Of a stretch of DNA of 64,000 bases, positions 1 to 12,110 are shown in pieces. Within the stretch, counting starts at the first letter, position 1. Every line of letters starts with the position of its first letter. Where the stretch lies: assembly GCA_950022655.1 (NCBI GenBank), contig OX465579.1, positions 75,651,193 to 75,715,192 of the forward strand. The letters are read 5' to 3'. The translations under genes were made by a program, and so were the position numbers. Source of the stretch: Alentia gelatinosa (lineage: Eukaryota; Annelida; Polychaeta; Phyllodocida; Polynoidae). The notes beneath the pieces are model-generated. The model saw only the letters and a program-made list of their open reading frames with translations. It was not told where the DNA came from and ran no database searches.

Positions 1-87
1 GTTTGCTGACAGTAATATTTATAACACGGAGTGAGAGTGCGGCAATATACCCAACACTGACACACCCCTGATAGCTGATATTAAGAT

Positions 88-230
88 AAAATGTATATAC
101 CTTACTGGTACATACTCACATACCGCGTTTCTTTTGATAAAAATATTCCATGAGCTCGCAGAGCGAGTGGAATATTTTTATCAAAAGAAACAAGGTATGT
201 GAGTATGTACCAGTAAGGTAATACATTTTT
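88..230. repeat. Near-perfect ~65-bp-arm palindrome (hairpin H1)
   Basis: The segment reads almost identically on both strands. The left arm begins AAAATGTATATACC and ends near AAATATTCCA; the right arm is its complement, closed by a ~20-nt centre containing GAGCTCGCAGAGCGAG. Only a few mismatches and a 1-3 nt indel separate the arms. It can fold into a long cruciform, as foldback elements or palindromic MITEs do. No coding potential. Confidence 0.85.
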
Positions 231-3200
231 ATTTTATTATATACCTTCAAGTATAAGTATTTGGTGAATTACAGAAGGAAATCTGCTGTCCAAGCTGGAT
301 TCAAAGTGTGCTGGTATATCTGTTGACATCTTAGTGAAAGTCAAGCACAGAATATGCTCTAAGCACATTTTTTACTCTTTTTTTCCCTTCAACTCCTGTG
401 ATCCTTTGCACACATAAATTAGTGGAGTGCTGCAAGTCACTGCCAGCATTTCATAAGTAGGTCAATGCAATTTTTTTCAGCCAATCAGAATTTGTATTCA
501 AAGTAGGGTGGTACATCATTTTATACCACATACTGTGCCGGTATATATCTAATACCAATACCATAGCAGAGGTTGGTATTTGTGTAACATACTGGCACAG
601 GTATATAATAAGAAAGTAGGATTCACATGTAGGGGCAGGTATACCTGAGACTCACAATTCTGTTGTTGCACGAAAGTTGTATAGCAGGGTACTATTCCTT
701 TGCTTGTCCAGATTTAAATGTTGATATAGGATCCAGATGTGGGGCCAACCACAAAGTATATACGCGGAGTTTCTGAAATTGTTGTCTCCCCTCTCAATTA
801 TGAAATAAAGAAGGAACATACGCAAACATTTCGAAATTTCCAACTCCATCCCTACACCCTTCATTGGGCACGTGTCCTATGGATTACCCCATTGGGCTTT
901 TTAGTGCGCATTTTTTCAGACATGACTACTTCAGATAGACTATATATGAAGCATCTAAATTCTTGTGGGAACCATGTTTTTTGTTGTTGTTTTTTTAATC
1001 AGTTTCTTCAGACTGGTCAAAATAAGACAACCTGCCTGTTTTCAATGTTGACTGCTTGAACCCGTGGAGTGTACATCAAACATATCACAAAGTATCTTTA
1101 ACGTCATGAAATTCCAGATGAAATGACAGTTTTTAAGAAGCACACATGTAACAGGGTAGAACCTCTATTCCAATAGATGTCTAAAAGTGTCAATAACGAC
1201 CAGGTTGGTAATGGCTACAGTTTCGGTGGTGAGAATATGAAGCAGAGGAGGTGCACCTGTAACAGTATACAATGTGCAGCGCTCAGGATGAAGAGGTGTG
1301 CAGAGGTGACAAGTTGTGTGCTCGGTACATAGAGAGTTAGTAATGGGCATGGCTGGGCATGGCTGAGTGGTATCGGGGTGACGGGGGATGACTGAGGTCT
1401 TGTGATGGCACCGCTGACACGAGGGGTGGTGGCAGGGGTGGCCTTGCCTGTTCTGAGTGTCCCCTCTTTGTCCAACACCCCTCTGTGAACGCTGCTCCTT
1501 TCACGGCCAGTCACGTGTGACGCGCCTTCACGCATGACTGACCACGCGCACGCTACCCCTCCGCTGACGATCACATCAAAGAGCTGCCGCTCAGGTGAGC
1601 AGCTCCACCCCGCCACCCGCCTGTGACACACGTGACGTCATGGCACGTCACCGGCGCATGCACGTTGGAGCCCAAATATACATTATTACCATTATCGTGT
1701 TCAGCCGAGAGAACTTGAACTTTGCACATTAAGCTTCTCTCCCGGCTAATGAGATCACAAATAACGCATAATGAGACAATATGATATTTGTACTCTTGTT
1801 TGTTAATTTGCCAATAAAAATATAGTGGTCAGTGGATGTATTTATTTATCATCTAGAAGAAACCAAGGCAGGGCAAGGAAGCGAGCAAGAAAAAAATATC
1901 GCGAAGCCTGGGGTAACCACCCGATAAGCAAATAGATCCGTACCTGCGATGCCGAGACCTAAGACCAAACACGTGAAATAAAGCCCGGACAATAGAAGCA
2001 GGGCCCTGTGGAAAACCTCTTTGAAATTAGAATTAACAAAAAAAAAACACCTAGAAAGAATTGTGTTGGTCCGTATGCCTAGCCCATGTTATCCCACAGT
2101 GCATCTGACAAATTGGTAGAGAGTATCCAGCCTAATATGTGTTCACACTAGTCGATGCTTCCAGGCTAATTACAACGCGACAGAAAAACCACCGGAAGCT
2201 ACTGGCGCCTCCCAGCGGCAATCCACTGCTTCACCGACCGCCGCTTGGGGGCGGGCCAAGGTCACGTGCTAGACAACAATCCGAGGCGCCGTGTGCAAAA
2301 GCACGCGACCTTCCCGACAGGCCTCGGGGCGAAAGTCAACTGCGGTATGGGGGTCGGGTGTTGGTGTAGGTGTGCCAGTAGTCCACAAGTGTTGACTCCT
2401 CGCGGGCTTTTGTGAATGGTAAATGTCGTCTGGGTCGTAGAGGTCCGCGTTTGTGTCATGTATCTACAGTAGCAAGTTACTCATAGTTTGTTTTCCAAAC
2501 ATTCCTGTGCGCTCATTGCTGATTTGAAAGTGGGACCTGTTAACGATATCAATATGAATTCATGAACTTTTACCGGGAAACTTTCAATCCCTCAGATTTG
2601 TCATGGAACGTATATTGAAATGCCGCCATAATAAGCTGATCCTCAATTTCCCCATCTGCTCTGTTACGCCTTTTGGAGAGATCATGATTACGATTGTTCA
2701 AGTAAGAATTATTTGTCAACATATCTTAGACAATCATTTATAGATTATTAAACGCATACCTCACATATTACTGTTTCATTGTTGGCATTGCTAAAGCTGA
2801 GCTTGGGCCTAATTTTTCCCAGAGTCCAATCTTACCTCTATGCTACTTCTGAAACAAGTGATATAATACCAATAAATCAACCCTGTCTCAATTACTTCTT
2901 TGACTTTGGAAGTTCAAAGATTGTCTATAAACGTCGCCACATTCAGTTGCCTAGCACTTGCTATATCAGAGTCCTTTGTTGTTATGACAGAAGAGGCTAT
3001 GTCGATGTTCAGCGATATCAGTCTGAACAGTCAGGATGTCAGGGTTGTGTCGGTATTGAATTCATACACTTTGTTATCATGTACAGCTTTGTGACAGTAT
3101 GACAAGACTTACGTAACTTGTTGACAGGTTTTGGGTAGAGACTACATATTGTTAGGTGACAGTGACAGTCATATATCTAGGTGACTTCAAGGGATAAAAA

Positions 3201-3466
3201 GACAGCATTTTGATGGGAATCCGTTTCCATCAAGACCTGTCTTAATATCTGATACAAGTGACTACAGGGAAAAGACAGGTGTGATTTCAAGCTGCATCAC
3301 ATCGATATGACATTCGCTGTTTCAAAGAAATTCAAAACTAAGAAAGTTTGAAAGCCAAACTCTATAATGCCTATAAATTGCCAGCATTTTATATGAAAGA
3401 TTCTGATGCAAAATCAGTATGATCAAAACTAACAACCAATCGATAAATTTTGCATAGATATAATAT
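231..3466. other. Intergenic DNA without a supportable gene
   Basis: Only short open frames with no homology I recognise and no splice structure. Two CpG-rich patches stand out against the AT-rich background (about 1,500-1,660 and 2,170-2,460). They could be regulatory, but no promoter or transcript signal can be demonstrated. Confidence 0.6.
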
Positions 3467-3789
3467 TGTAGGGGTCGGGTGAGCTAGTGGTGTTTTGTCC
3501 GCTCTTCCGAAGGTGGCGTGGAGAGTCATTCCCCGCTGCATAGTGATTCCGGGCATAACTCAGAGTATATATACCCTGGGTTCGCAGTGGGTCGACAGCC
3601 TGTCCCCGTGCGTCTCTCCATGAAGAGTAGACCCTTGGACGTTTGGTAGGGTTTTCCAAATCCTAGTGGTGGTAGGTGAGTCTGAGACTCTGGTTGAAGA
3701 TTAGCTTCCCCAGCATTACCTGGCACCAGCTGCTAGGGTACTGTACTTTGGGAGTGGTCTAACCGGGATTACTCTGGGAAGTTGCAATA
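3467..3789 (+). mobile_element. 3'-truncated LTR of an LTR retrotransposon (family L)
   Basis: This begins TGTAGGGGTCGGG and aligns along its length with the sequence at 36,890-37,260. Shared blocks include GTGTTTTGTCC, GGTCGACAG.CTGTCCC, CGTCTCTCCA, GCAGACCCTTGG-like text and TACCTGGCAC. Both copies carry a TATATATAC box about 100 bp in. The 3' part seen in the other copy, with its AATAAA and CCACCACA end, is missing here, where a different dispersed repeat begins. No internal retroelement genes flank it, so it is a broken solo LTR. Confidence 0.7.
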
Positions 3790-3960
3790 ATATTCTGTAT
3801 ATTCTGTATATTCTGTGAAAATTTAAGGAAAATGACATGGTTTTACTATGTGAAAAAATACTTTTTAGAATTATTATATATTCTAATATAGAATTGTCAT
3901 AATATTGATCCATAAATCAAAAACTAGCACGGTGACCCCCAATTTTTAAGTTAGATCATC
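3785..3960 (+). repeat. Dispersed repeat F, copy 1
   Basis: This matches 62,440-62,600 in the same orientation: TATATTCTGTGAAA, the ATGTAAAA/ATGTGAAA region, CATAATATTGATC, and the best-conserved block CTAGCACGGTGACCCCC followed by TTTTTAAGTTAGAT. The repeat adjoins the broken LTR directly, and the join may be the LTR truncation point. Function unknown; probably part of a larger transposon. Confidence 0.75.
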
Positions 3961-5926
3961 ATATTAAATTTTCAGGAAATTGACATGGTTTTTCATTTTC
4001 AAGCCAAATTGTCCGATATGCCTTTAAAACCAGGAATTGACATATTATATGGTCGATATCAAATGACATATATAAGTAGGATCTAGGGTTTAAAATCTGT
4101 TATCAATGGTTATGATGTCTGACAACTTGGGTAGTGGCTTACTGTGGTCCCATACAATTCCAATCGGGACTTCGCAATCGATGGATGATAAAATCAAAGA
4201 AAAAAACTTACTATTAATATAGTACACAAAGAATCAATACGGGACATTGCACGACGCACTCTCTACACATGCTATTTGAGAATCTGAGAATGCTGGCGGT
4301 TCCTATAACGTGAAACGTGAGTCGTTGGCTTTGATGCGACCACAATACAGCACAGACAACAACCTCATCAAACTTTCATGCCATGTCGATCCAGTTCCTT
4401 CTTTCCGCGCCAGATTCGGTTTCTCCTCTCTGTTTGGATCCGAGTATCGTGGAACCACCTCCGGTCTCGTCTCTTTCTCTCCACTGATCTGGCCATTCCT
4501 CTTACTCTAGCCCCACTTTCTTTTAGCCACACTCAAAGCCACCGGAGGGAGGATGGGTGGGGGTTAAGGGGGTGGCCTTGTGGTTAAAGTTTCATGAAGG
4601 GGCAGTTGGCGACAGGGCAGGGATCAATGCTTACCTGTGTGGGGTGGAGGAGATCACTGACCTGCCAGTGTTGTGGTATTGTGTGTTCGTCTCGTCTTGG
4701 CTTCTCACTGTAATGCACGCCGACTCACCCCACCCTGTTCCGTGTCCAACAACCCCCACCTCCCCACCCCCACGCCTCAGCTTACCGCCAGCGTTGGATC
4801 TCTACACATGCCACGCAACTTCAACTGGCCAGTTTTCGAGTGCAACGCACAAGTTACCACAGCCATTCACTCTACTCCTGAAACGTAGCTAAAAAGTAAT
4901 CACCTGTCAACTCTCTTCGTATACCTTTAGTTTATGGTTGTTTGTAGTACTTTTCGTGTATCAAGGCTATGTAACATAACAAATACACGTACCAATAATT
5001 TTGTAAGTCATTGATAATATCCGATGAAATTATATGGAAAGGGCATGATGGTGCATCGCCTTTGTATTCTTGAGCGAGTTGCTCACCGAACGAAAGAATT
5101 TACTTATTGTTGGCATACTTTACATCTCCATGTTGGACATATTTTGTAATGCCAGACCTGTAGGTGGTCTTTATATATAAACACGAATGTTGATTGTGCT
5201 AGATCGTCTAAACCTCGTTTTACAGCTATTGCATTGATATCTCTCCAATACCTATTGATAACAAAATGTGTATAAGTGTGCTTCTTAAAGAACCTCTAGT
5301 CAATTATAGCGACCCATCAACACTGGGCATGTATAGTGACCTTTCTGTTAGGAATTTCCCCTAGAAGAATGGTTTTAAGGAAAGGAATGTCACCGTAGGA
5401 CAGAGTTATGCTGATTTAGAATACATAAATAGAAATGAATAACTACCTCCAGTTTGCCGAGTTTCTCTGAAACAAATGAGTTAGTCTTTGGGCTTACTTG
5501 TCAACACTGTTCGCTAGTCATAATACAGATCTATACAAACTGTCAAGAGCCTTTAGGAATTAGTCTACACAAGTACCACATCTTGTAACACATACAAGCG
5601 GGCGGCTGTTGACATGTTCCAGTGGTGCTGATTACAATTACGTCAGCCCCTCAGGAACCAGCTTGCGGGAAGATGTGTTACCACGGTCGTAACAAGTCGT
5701 GACACGCCGTAACCAGTTATGACACATCATGGAGTAGTGTGAATTGTCGTAACTGCCGCTGAGACCTGTGTCAGATGTGTGATGATAAATTGGGAATCAT
5801 AAAAGTGTTTCTACATTTCCATATCGAAAATTATATTCGCCATTAATGGACGGTACATTCAGGACTGGTACTACTATGAAAAGAGGAGACAGATAGTTAA
5901 CGGGGATCTATTGATAGCTGCTTAAT
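3961..5926. other. Intergenic DNA without a supportable gene
   Basis: Open frames around 4,310-4,890 have no splice context or recognisable motif and overlap a C-rich stretch. Around 5,687-5,755 a short degenerate 12-14 bp repeat occurs (variants of GTCGTAAC and GTCGTGACAC). Nothing else supportable. Confidence 0.55.
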
Positions 5927-6074
5927 AGAAACTGAACGAGAGTTAGTAGTATTGGTGCTTATTGCACGATGGGCAGGTCGCGTTACTGCGCGAGGCGTTA
6001 GCCGAGCACAGTGAGTAGCCGACCTAACCGGTGTGCGATGAACACTAAAACTACTAGCTCGAGTCCAGTTTTAG
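5927..6074. repeat. Hairpin H2 with GAGGCG-TAGCCGAG core
   Basis: The left arm starts GAAACTGAACGAGAGTTAG and the right arm ends CTCGAGTCCAGTTTT. The centre is GCGAGGCGTTAGCCGAGC. It is homologous to H3 at 14,182-14,328: the outer ends and core match, but the middle of the arms differs between copies while staying self-complementary within each copy. It adjoins a MITE-B body on its right. Confidence 0.8.
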
Positions 6075-6330
6075 GATAATAATTAGCCAATTTAGTTCCT
6101 CCAAGTTTCTTGAGCGAGGGAAGTTTACGGCTGAACATTGTCAAGTAAGACCATAGGTTGTCTACATGTCACACTAACTGTATCAGTGTGACATCGCTTA
6201 CTTCTGGCCACTGATTGGTCAATTTCTATATTACCCTCGTGCAATAAATGACATTAGATTGCATACTCGCCCAAATACAGTGAACCAATGTTAAGCATAG
6301 GACGTTCATTTTATCAGGGGTAGGATAAAG
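6066..6330. mobile_element. MITE-B body, copy 1
   Basis: The right end reads AGGGGTAGGATAAAG. Internal text CTGATTGGTCAAT, TTACCCTCGTGCAATAA and AATGTTAAGCATAGG is shared with 14,331-14,549. The left terminal inverted repeat is degraded (TTTAGGATAATAATT). It is non-autonomous and carries no ORF. Confidence 0.7.
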
Positions 6331-8340
6331 GATACGATGGCGGTGGCGTTATTAGAAACAGTGATCACAACGTTCCAGAGTGTCCAATGCAACATATTCA
6401 AACCATTTACAGAGGCAGAGGTATATTCAATGAGACAACGAGTGTAATGTCACTCTATCCTCGTACTTCTGCACAACTTAAGAAATTTTATTGATTTCGC
6501 GTGTAGATGATTTGTATTGAAATCGTTGTCTTTGCTATACATTATCATGTGTAGATGATGCTATCGAAAAGTGTTAGGAAACAGGAGAATTCGTGATTTT
6601 TTTGCGGGTGTTTACATACAATTGTTAACGATATATATATAACTGTTAGCAAAATGGTACAACACGGAGGAGAAGGAGTTTTGCCCGTAATTGTAAGAAT
6701 CCCTGTGTCTCGACTGCGTTACTGTACCTCAGCCTGCCAAGGGAGTAAGCCTGCAGCAGACCGGGGCGGATCGAGACTGGGTCCGAGGATTACTCGGTCA
6801 AGGAGATCCGGACGTCTGGGTCCGTCCCTAAAATCTCAGCCTGTACTATGCTGTGGATCCTACTTCATACTGGAGTCCGAAATCGACGGTATAATCTGAA
6901 AAATATCATAGATTATGTGGCAGATTTTGATAGATAGGGATGTCGTTGGGAGATTTTTAACTCTCGTCTTGAACATTAGCTGTGTGGATATTTTTGTGGA
7001 TGGTTTTGTGGGAGACCCGAGAATCTGACTTCAGGAAGCTGGTCTTTGCTTATGTTCATGTTGTGATGTAACACTCTCCGACCTGAGCCTGATCCTCTCT
7101 GCCCAGACTGAATGCCCGCCAGCCCCCCGCCCCCCGCCCCCCACCTCCCACACCCCCTGCCCGACTACCTGCTCACCTGCTCCACCCCTCTCAGTATCAA
7201 TATGGGCCAGCATAATCAATCTGAATAAAAAAAAAAAAGGTTATTTTTCAGGCTATTCTTTCTGAGTGAAATACAATGGAATGGGTGTATTTTAGGGAAG
7301 GAATATGCAAAATTGTATAGAACAAAGTAATGAGAATGGCTTTTGGTGGACACTTAAAATTAAGTTTGTAGAATCTCGGAAGACGTTTGTTAATCCAGTT
7401 TCTTTTTAAAGCTTTTGATCAAAACGGTGGTTAGGATTGCACAAAATCTGATTTCTTGAACTATCATGTGACCACCACCATAATCCCCTTCCATGCGCCC
7501 CATGTCTTCTTCGTATGAGTAAGGGCCCCGTACGCCCGACTCTCCAGTCACTGCCAGTGCTCTATGATACCTGCACCAGGTACGACAACCCCCACCCACC
7601 CATCCCCGACACTCTACTCCAGAACCTAAGGCCAGACACCGCCTCCTCTGCCCCTCCCTTCCCTCCCACACAATCTATAGGTCTCGGGCCGGGCACTGGG
7701 AAGCCCACAAACTGGGCAAATTTGTCCGGAGCCAACAGGCTTACCGAAGGCAAACAGGCCCACTTCTACCTCTCTAGCTATCATCTAATAGATTCCGGCT
7801 TCTAATCGAAGTCCGCCGCGGCTACTGCCTGTCGCCTTCCCATGGGGTATTGGCTGATGGACACACAAGCCTACAACCGGTCGTTCGATAGCACCCCCAT
7901 ATGGTTATCTATCGGTATACTCTAATGCCTGGTGGTAGGCGGAAAAAGAGGCGACTTACTCGGGCGACGGGGTATATGTATTGGATGCAAGGGGGTATGT
8001 ATTAGTGGTGACCCCGGTAAAGGGAAGGACGTGATTATCTCGGCTACAGGGGGGTGATTATGAAGGCTTATTTGGCTAACCTGTTACGTTTGTGCATCTG
8101 GGGTGCGGGCGGTGGTTGTTTGAGGAGTGAGAAAGGTGGCCGTAGAGGAGGCGTGCCACGACCCGCTTCTCGTAGAAATCCGCACAAGTGGCCACGTGCC
8201 AGAGTGTGGCCTGCTTGGGAGACGGCGGGTTCCGCCGAGGACGGGCCGGACTTGATGGGGTATGTAATCACGCCAAGGGGGCCAGCCGGCGTGTTCCCAG
8301 CCGCCGAGCCGCCGGGCCGCCGCCCCGCGTAGTCCTACCG
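6331..8340. other. Intergenic DNA; C-rich and CpG-rich patches
   Basis: A C-rich tract lies at about 7,100-7,190. A strongly CpG-rich stretch at about 8,060-8,340 (rich in GCCGCC and CCGCGC) could be a small CpG island, but no exon with splice sites can be tied to it. ORFs here overlap on both strands and look fortuitous. Confidence 0.5.
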
Positions 8341-8845
8341 CAGCGCGGCCTCTAACTGCCCTACCCTCTGGCTGCCCTTAGCCCGCCTTCTGCCTACCCG
8401 ACACCGGCCCTCTCCCTGCTATTTGCCTTCCCCATGCCTTTTCTCTGCCTGCCCAAAATATCCACCATTTCTCATCCCTCTGCATGTGTGTCTTTACCAT
8501 CTTACACATACCCGACAACCGCCGTCAACCTTCCGTCTACTCTTACTGGATTCCTCTTACTCCCTCAGCTTGCCCTCTGCCCCCATTATTCCTGTCGCTG
8601 ACATACATCCACCCTCTCCTTACCCTTTACATGTGCCTGCCACCCTAAACCTGCCCTTTACATTCGCCCTCATCCTGGCCTCCGCCGCCTTCTGTCTAAC
8701 CTCTGCATGTGTCTGCCTCCCTGCAGATTGCCTACATCCGTCCTCAAGCTGCCGCCTGCTCGCCCTCTGCCTGCCCTCTGCCGCCCTCTGCCCGCCCTCT
8801 GTCCACCCTCTGCCCGCCCTCTGCCCGCCGTCTGTACTCAAAGAT
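8341..8845. repeat. Pyrimidine-rich degenerate minisatellite
   Basis: Long C/T-rich stretch, most regular at 8,755-8,840, where a ~10-11 bp unit of the form CTCTGCCCGCC (variants CTGCCGCC, CTGTCCACC) is repeated. It gives opposing stop-free frames on both strands with Arg/Gly or Pro/Leu-rich products, a low-complexity artefact rather than a gene. Confidence 0.75.
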
Positions 8846-9659
8846 TCGATCTCGTCGTAAATTAACCCCGGCTATTACTCCAGCATAAAACACCGAATGA
8901 TTATATATCTGCCCTTCGTGAACCCCACTAATTTCGATTGCCCTTCCTGCGTCATGAATGTTACGTGTCTGATTGAAGGACCTTGTGTTTATTGCAGGTG
9001 AGCAGGCGGTCTTCCATTCCATGGCGGCAGGTGTGGATGAGCGATGCACAACCTGCCCCACCACGTCCATGGTACGAGCCTTCACACACACCATAGACAG
9101 TATCATCAACAGTCACGGATGCCATAGGTGAGTGACCTGCCACTATAAATGGAGGTCAAACTATTATAGACAGTATAATCGACAGCCATGGCTGTCTTTG
9201 GTAAGTGACCTACCTCTAATTGAAGGTCAGACTATTCCGATTTGTATACATCCTAGACAATATCTAAAATAATATGTGGGTAGCTAACGGTTTGAGGTGA
9301 GAGTGAAGTGTAACTGAGTGTAAGATGTTCATGTTTGCTGATTCAACCAGGCTAAGGTATTATCTGAAAGCTTCTGGTCTCTTTGGAATAAATCAAAGAA
9401 TGTATTATATGGGAAATCTACTCGGACAATAAAACGTATTCGCGCCCGAAATTGCCAGACAAAAACTTCCACCGCTAACTATGCTTATACAATTTTCCCT
9501 TTTGTTCCCGATCCCAGCCGATCTCTACTTCGGCAGCCTATAGTGGACAGGTGGAATCAGGAACGCATAACATAAACGACAATACATATATTCAGTTTGA
9601 ATGCATACTTAGACGGATACGTTTAATTGAAAGTGCGGGTGGGTGGTAAGATATCTCGT

Positions 9660-10065
9660 GTACAGAGCTAAACTAAGTTAGCTCTAGTTACGTTAAATCC
9701 GTGGCGCCTTGACCCACTACCTGTAACTGTTTGTCACTCTCCCAGCTGATTTTTTTTAACAATGCCCAGACCTATGTTTGGAGAGTGTGCCTTTTCATAC
9801 TCTTGAAACCATTTTTCCATGTTCATTAATATATCCTTTTGTGTATATTTTCAATAAAACTACCATAAAGGAGGACGTCAATTTGAATTGTAAGAGCTTT
9901 GAATATTTCTTAGTAAGTATTTCGGCTCTTAGAACCCATGCAGAACAAAATTGCTTAGTCTGAGAGTGAGAATTTATGGATAAGGCTTGGAGAGAACCAT
10001 ACGAACTGCTTCGTTGGAACAGAGTGGAGACACAGGTGGTGGCCAATCTAGGCATAGTCTTAATC
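9660..10065. repeat. Dispersed repeat R1, copy 1
   Basis: This aligns with 59,385-60,115 and in part with 55,230-55,440. Shared blocks in the same order are TTAGCTCTRGTT, CAGACCTATGTTTGG/GGACCTATGTTTGG, CTCTTGAAACCATTTTT, TGTGTATATTTT.AATAA, AAGTATTTC.GCTCT and GAACAGAGTG.AGACA.AGG. The ~400-700 bp length suggests a non-autonomous transposon or SINE-like family. Short ORFs on both strands are incidental. Confidence 0.75.
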
Positions 10066-10742
10066 AATACCGAGAAAATCAAACACAAGATGACACTGCA
10101 ATATGTCCTTAATTCAGGGATAATGACTGGTGGCCTTATTTAACCAACTTGATCAGTTTCATCTTGATCTCATAATTACTCATCAGATAACTTGAAATAA
10201 ACGAATTGCTGTATTTTTATGCAGCCTTCTTAGGTTTGGGATAGATTGCCTGATATCACGACAATATCATCCCCATGACTCTCTAGATATGTCCACTGCA
10301 TGATATTACCAGGAACTTTTTCTCGAAAATTTCTTATACAGAGAATAACACAATACAACCAAATACACATTATGTAACTACTTTGCGGCCCCATCCTTCA
10401 TATAAACGATGTCTGGGCAATTGCTGGGATACAATTTACGTTCCTCAAGGGTACCTTTGTGGAAAGCAACAGCAATCAACTGATTCAATTGCCTAACCTT
10501 ATGGAGTAGAGATAATGATTTTATAGTACCCTTCACACAGAACAAGAACAGGATACTGATAAGGGGCGGGGAACATGTTTCTTTTCTGGCAGTTAACAAT
10601 TTAGGCCAAGCCCATCAGTTATCTTGAAGGAGCATTACAGATCGATTTCCAGTAAGATTGACATTTATGATTCCAATAATTAGCAGTAGACGCAAGTCAC
10701 ACAAGCGAGTCTCGTATGTATTTTACCTGTTAGGTATTACGG
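10066..10742. other. Intergenic DNA, nothing recognised
   Basis: AT-rich sequence. Only short chance ORFs occur, with no splice or repeat signal that I can support. Confidence 0.5.
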
Positions 10743-10822
10743 TATACACACACGCACACACACAAATATACCTAATATATCATATATATGTGTGCGTGTG
10801 TGTGTGTGTGTGTATATATAAA
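10743..10822. repeat. CA...TG microsatellite palindrome
   Basis: An (AC)n-rich block is followed by AATATACCTAATATATCATATATA and then a (TG)n block ending TATATATA. The two dinucleotide runs are inverted copies, so the stretch can form an imperfect hairpin. Confidence 0.8.
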
Positions 10823-11510
10823 GTATGAAACATTGTACATATTGTTTACTAGCATCATACTTAGTCCCCTCTAGGAACATGAAATAAGGACTTATTTAGA
10901 AAGGTTGGAGCCTGTCATACTGCTTTCTTCTGCTCTGCTCTATGTATCTTCTGCATTAAACGTGGTAGAATACGTTTTTATATCTCCTATCGGTGGACAT
11001 TTCTTTTACAATTGCAAGGGCTTGTTGCAGCAGATATGGCACGGGGAAAATGGGTTCAAAGGGAAATCGATTTGTTTAAACAGAGAGCGAGGCTGAGATT
11101 ACAGGACCGGTAAGTAGGAAAGAACTTCCTTCCATGGAAAAAAGTCAAGACCAATTGAATTCTGGAGATTTTCCAACCAACATCATTTGATCTGTAATTC
11201 ACTGGCACTGAACGATGCCAATACCATCCGAATCAAAGCAGCCACGGGGGAATCTATTTCATCATAAGCAAAGCAGCAGTAATTTGATGAATAAAAGCTG
11301 GTTGCTGTATACAGATGTAATACAATATTTCCCTACTGAATGCATTACTTTCCATGTAATCAGAATAAAAAGGTGTATCCTAAGATGATTACGATATAAT
11401 TATCGGTACGAAATCTTGCATCCATTATCTTAATCTAATAACATTTCCCCCGAAAGCGATTATGTCTATATTTTCTAATTCATTATGACAACAAAAAGAG
11501 TGACAGCCAA

Positions 11511-12110
11511 TGATAGTGGCCAAGGCAGTGAAGGTGATGGTGTACCTTGGATGATAGAGGTGAAGATAGGAGTAATATCCATGATTATGTTGACTTTGAT
11601 GATGGTGGGGATAATAGTTGTTCTCCTGGTGGATGGGCAATGGTTGTAGTTGCAGTGGTAGTGAGATTGACAGGGATAATACTGATTGAGTGGTGGTTAT
11701 GGTGTCAATGGCATTGGTGCTGGTAATGGTAAAGGTAATGGTAGCATGGGTTGTAGGTGTGATGGTTGTAGTGGTAGAGATCTCGGCAGGGGTAGTGGTG
11801 GTGATGGTTATGGGGTCATGATGGGGTGGTGGTAATAATGATGGGGTTGTGATGAAGGCATTGGTTTTGGATATGCTGGCTGTAGTTGTAATGGTCTTGG
11901 CAATGGTAGTATTAAATGGAGGTAGTAGCCGCGATCGCGTAGTGGTGGTTGGAGTCGTAGTGGTTGTGGTCATGATAGTGGTGGTGTGCATATTGCAGAG
12001 AGATTTTATAGGTAGTCTACCTTGTGGTAGTGGTTGTGACAAAAGTAGTAATGGCTGCGATCGTGAGGCGGTGGTAGTGGCGTTGAGAGTAGCGCTACCA
12101 ATAAAAGCAG
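11511..12110. repeat. Cryptically simple (GGT/GTA/ATG)-rich tract
   Basis: Purine/T-rich sequence dominated by GGTGGT, GGTAAT and GTAGTGG words. The minus strand is stop-free for 257 codons and would encode a Thr-rich, low-complexity chain; the plus strand would give a Val-rich chain. Opposite-strand openness and lack of motifs argue for slippage-derived simple sequence, not a gene. Confidence 0.7.

Noticed and set aside
8423..8860. 145-codon ORF in C/T-rich DNA
   Set aside because: It is made of an ~11-bp degenerate repeat, and the opposite strand is also open. There is no domain or splice context.
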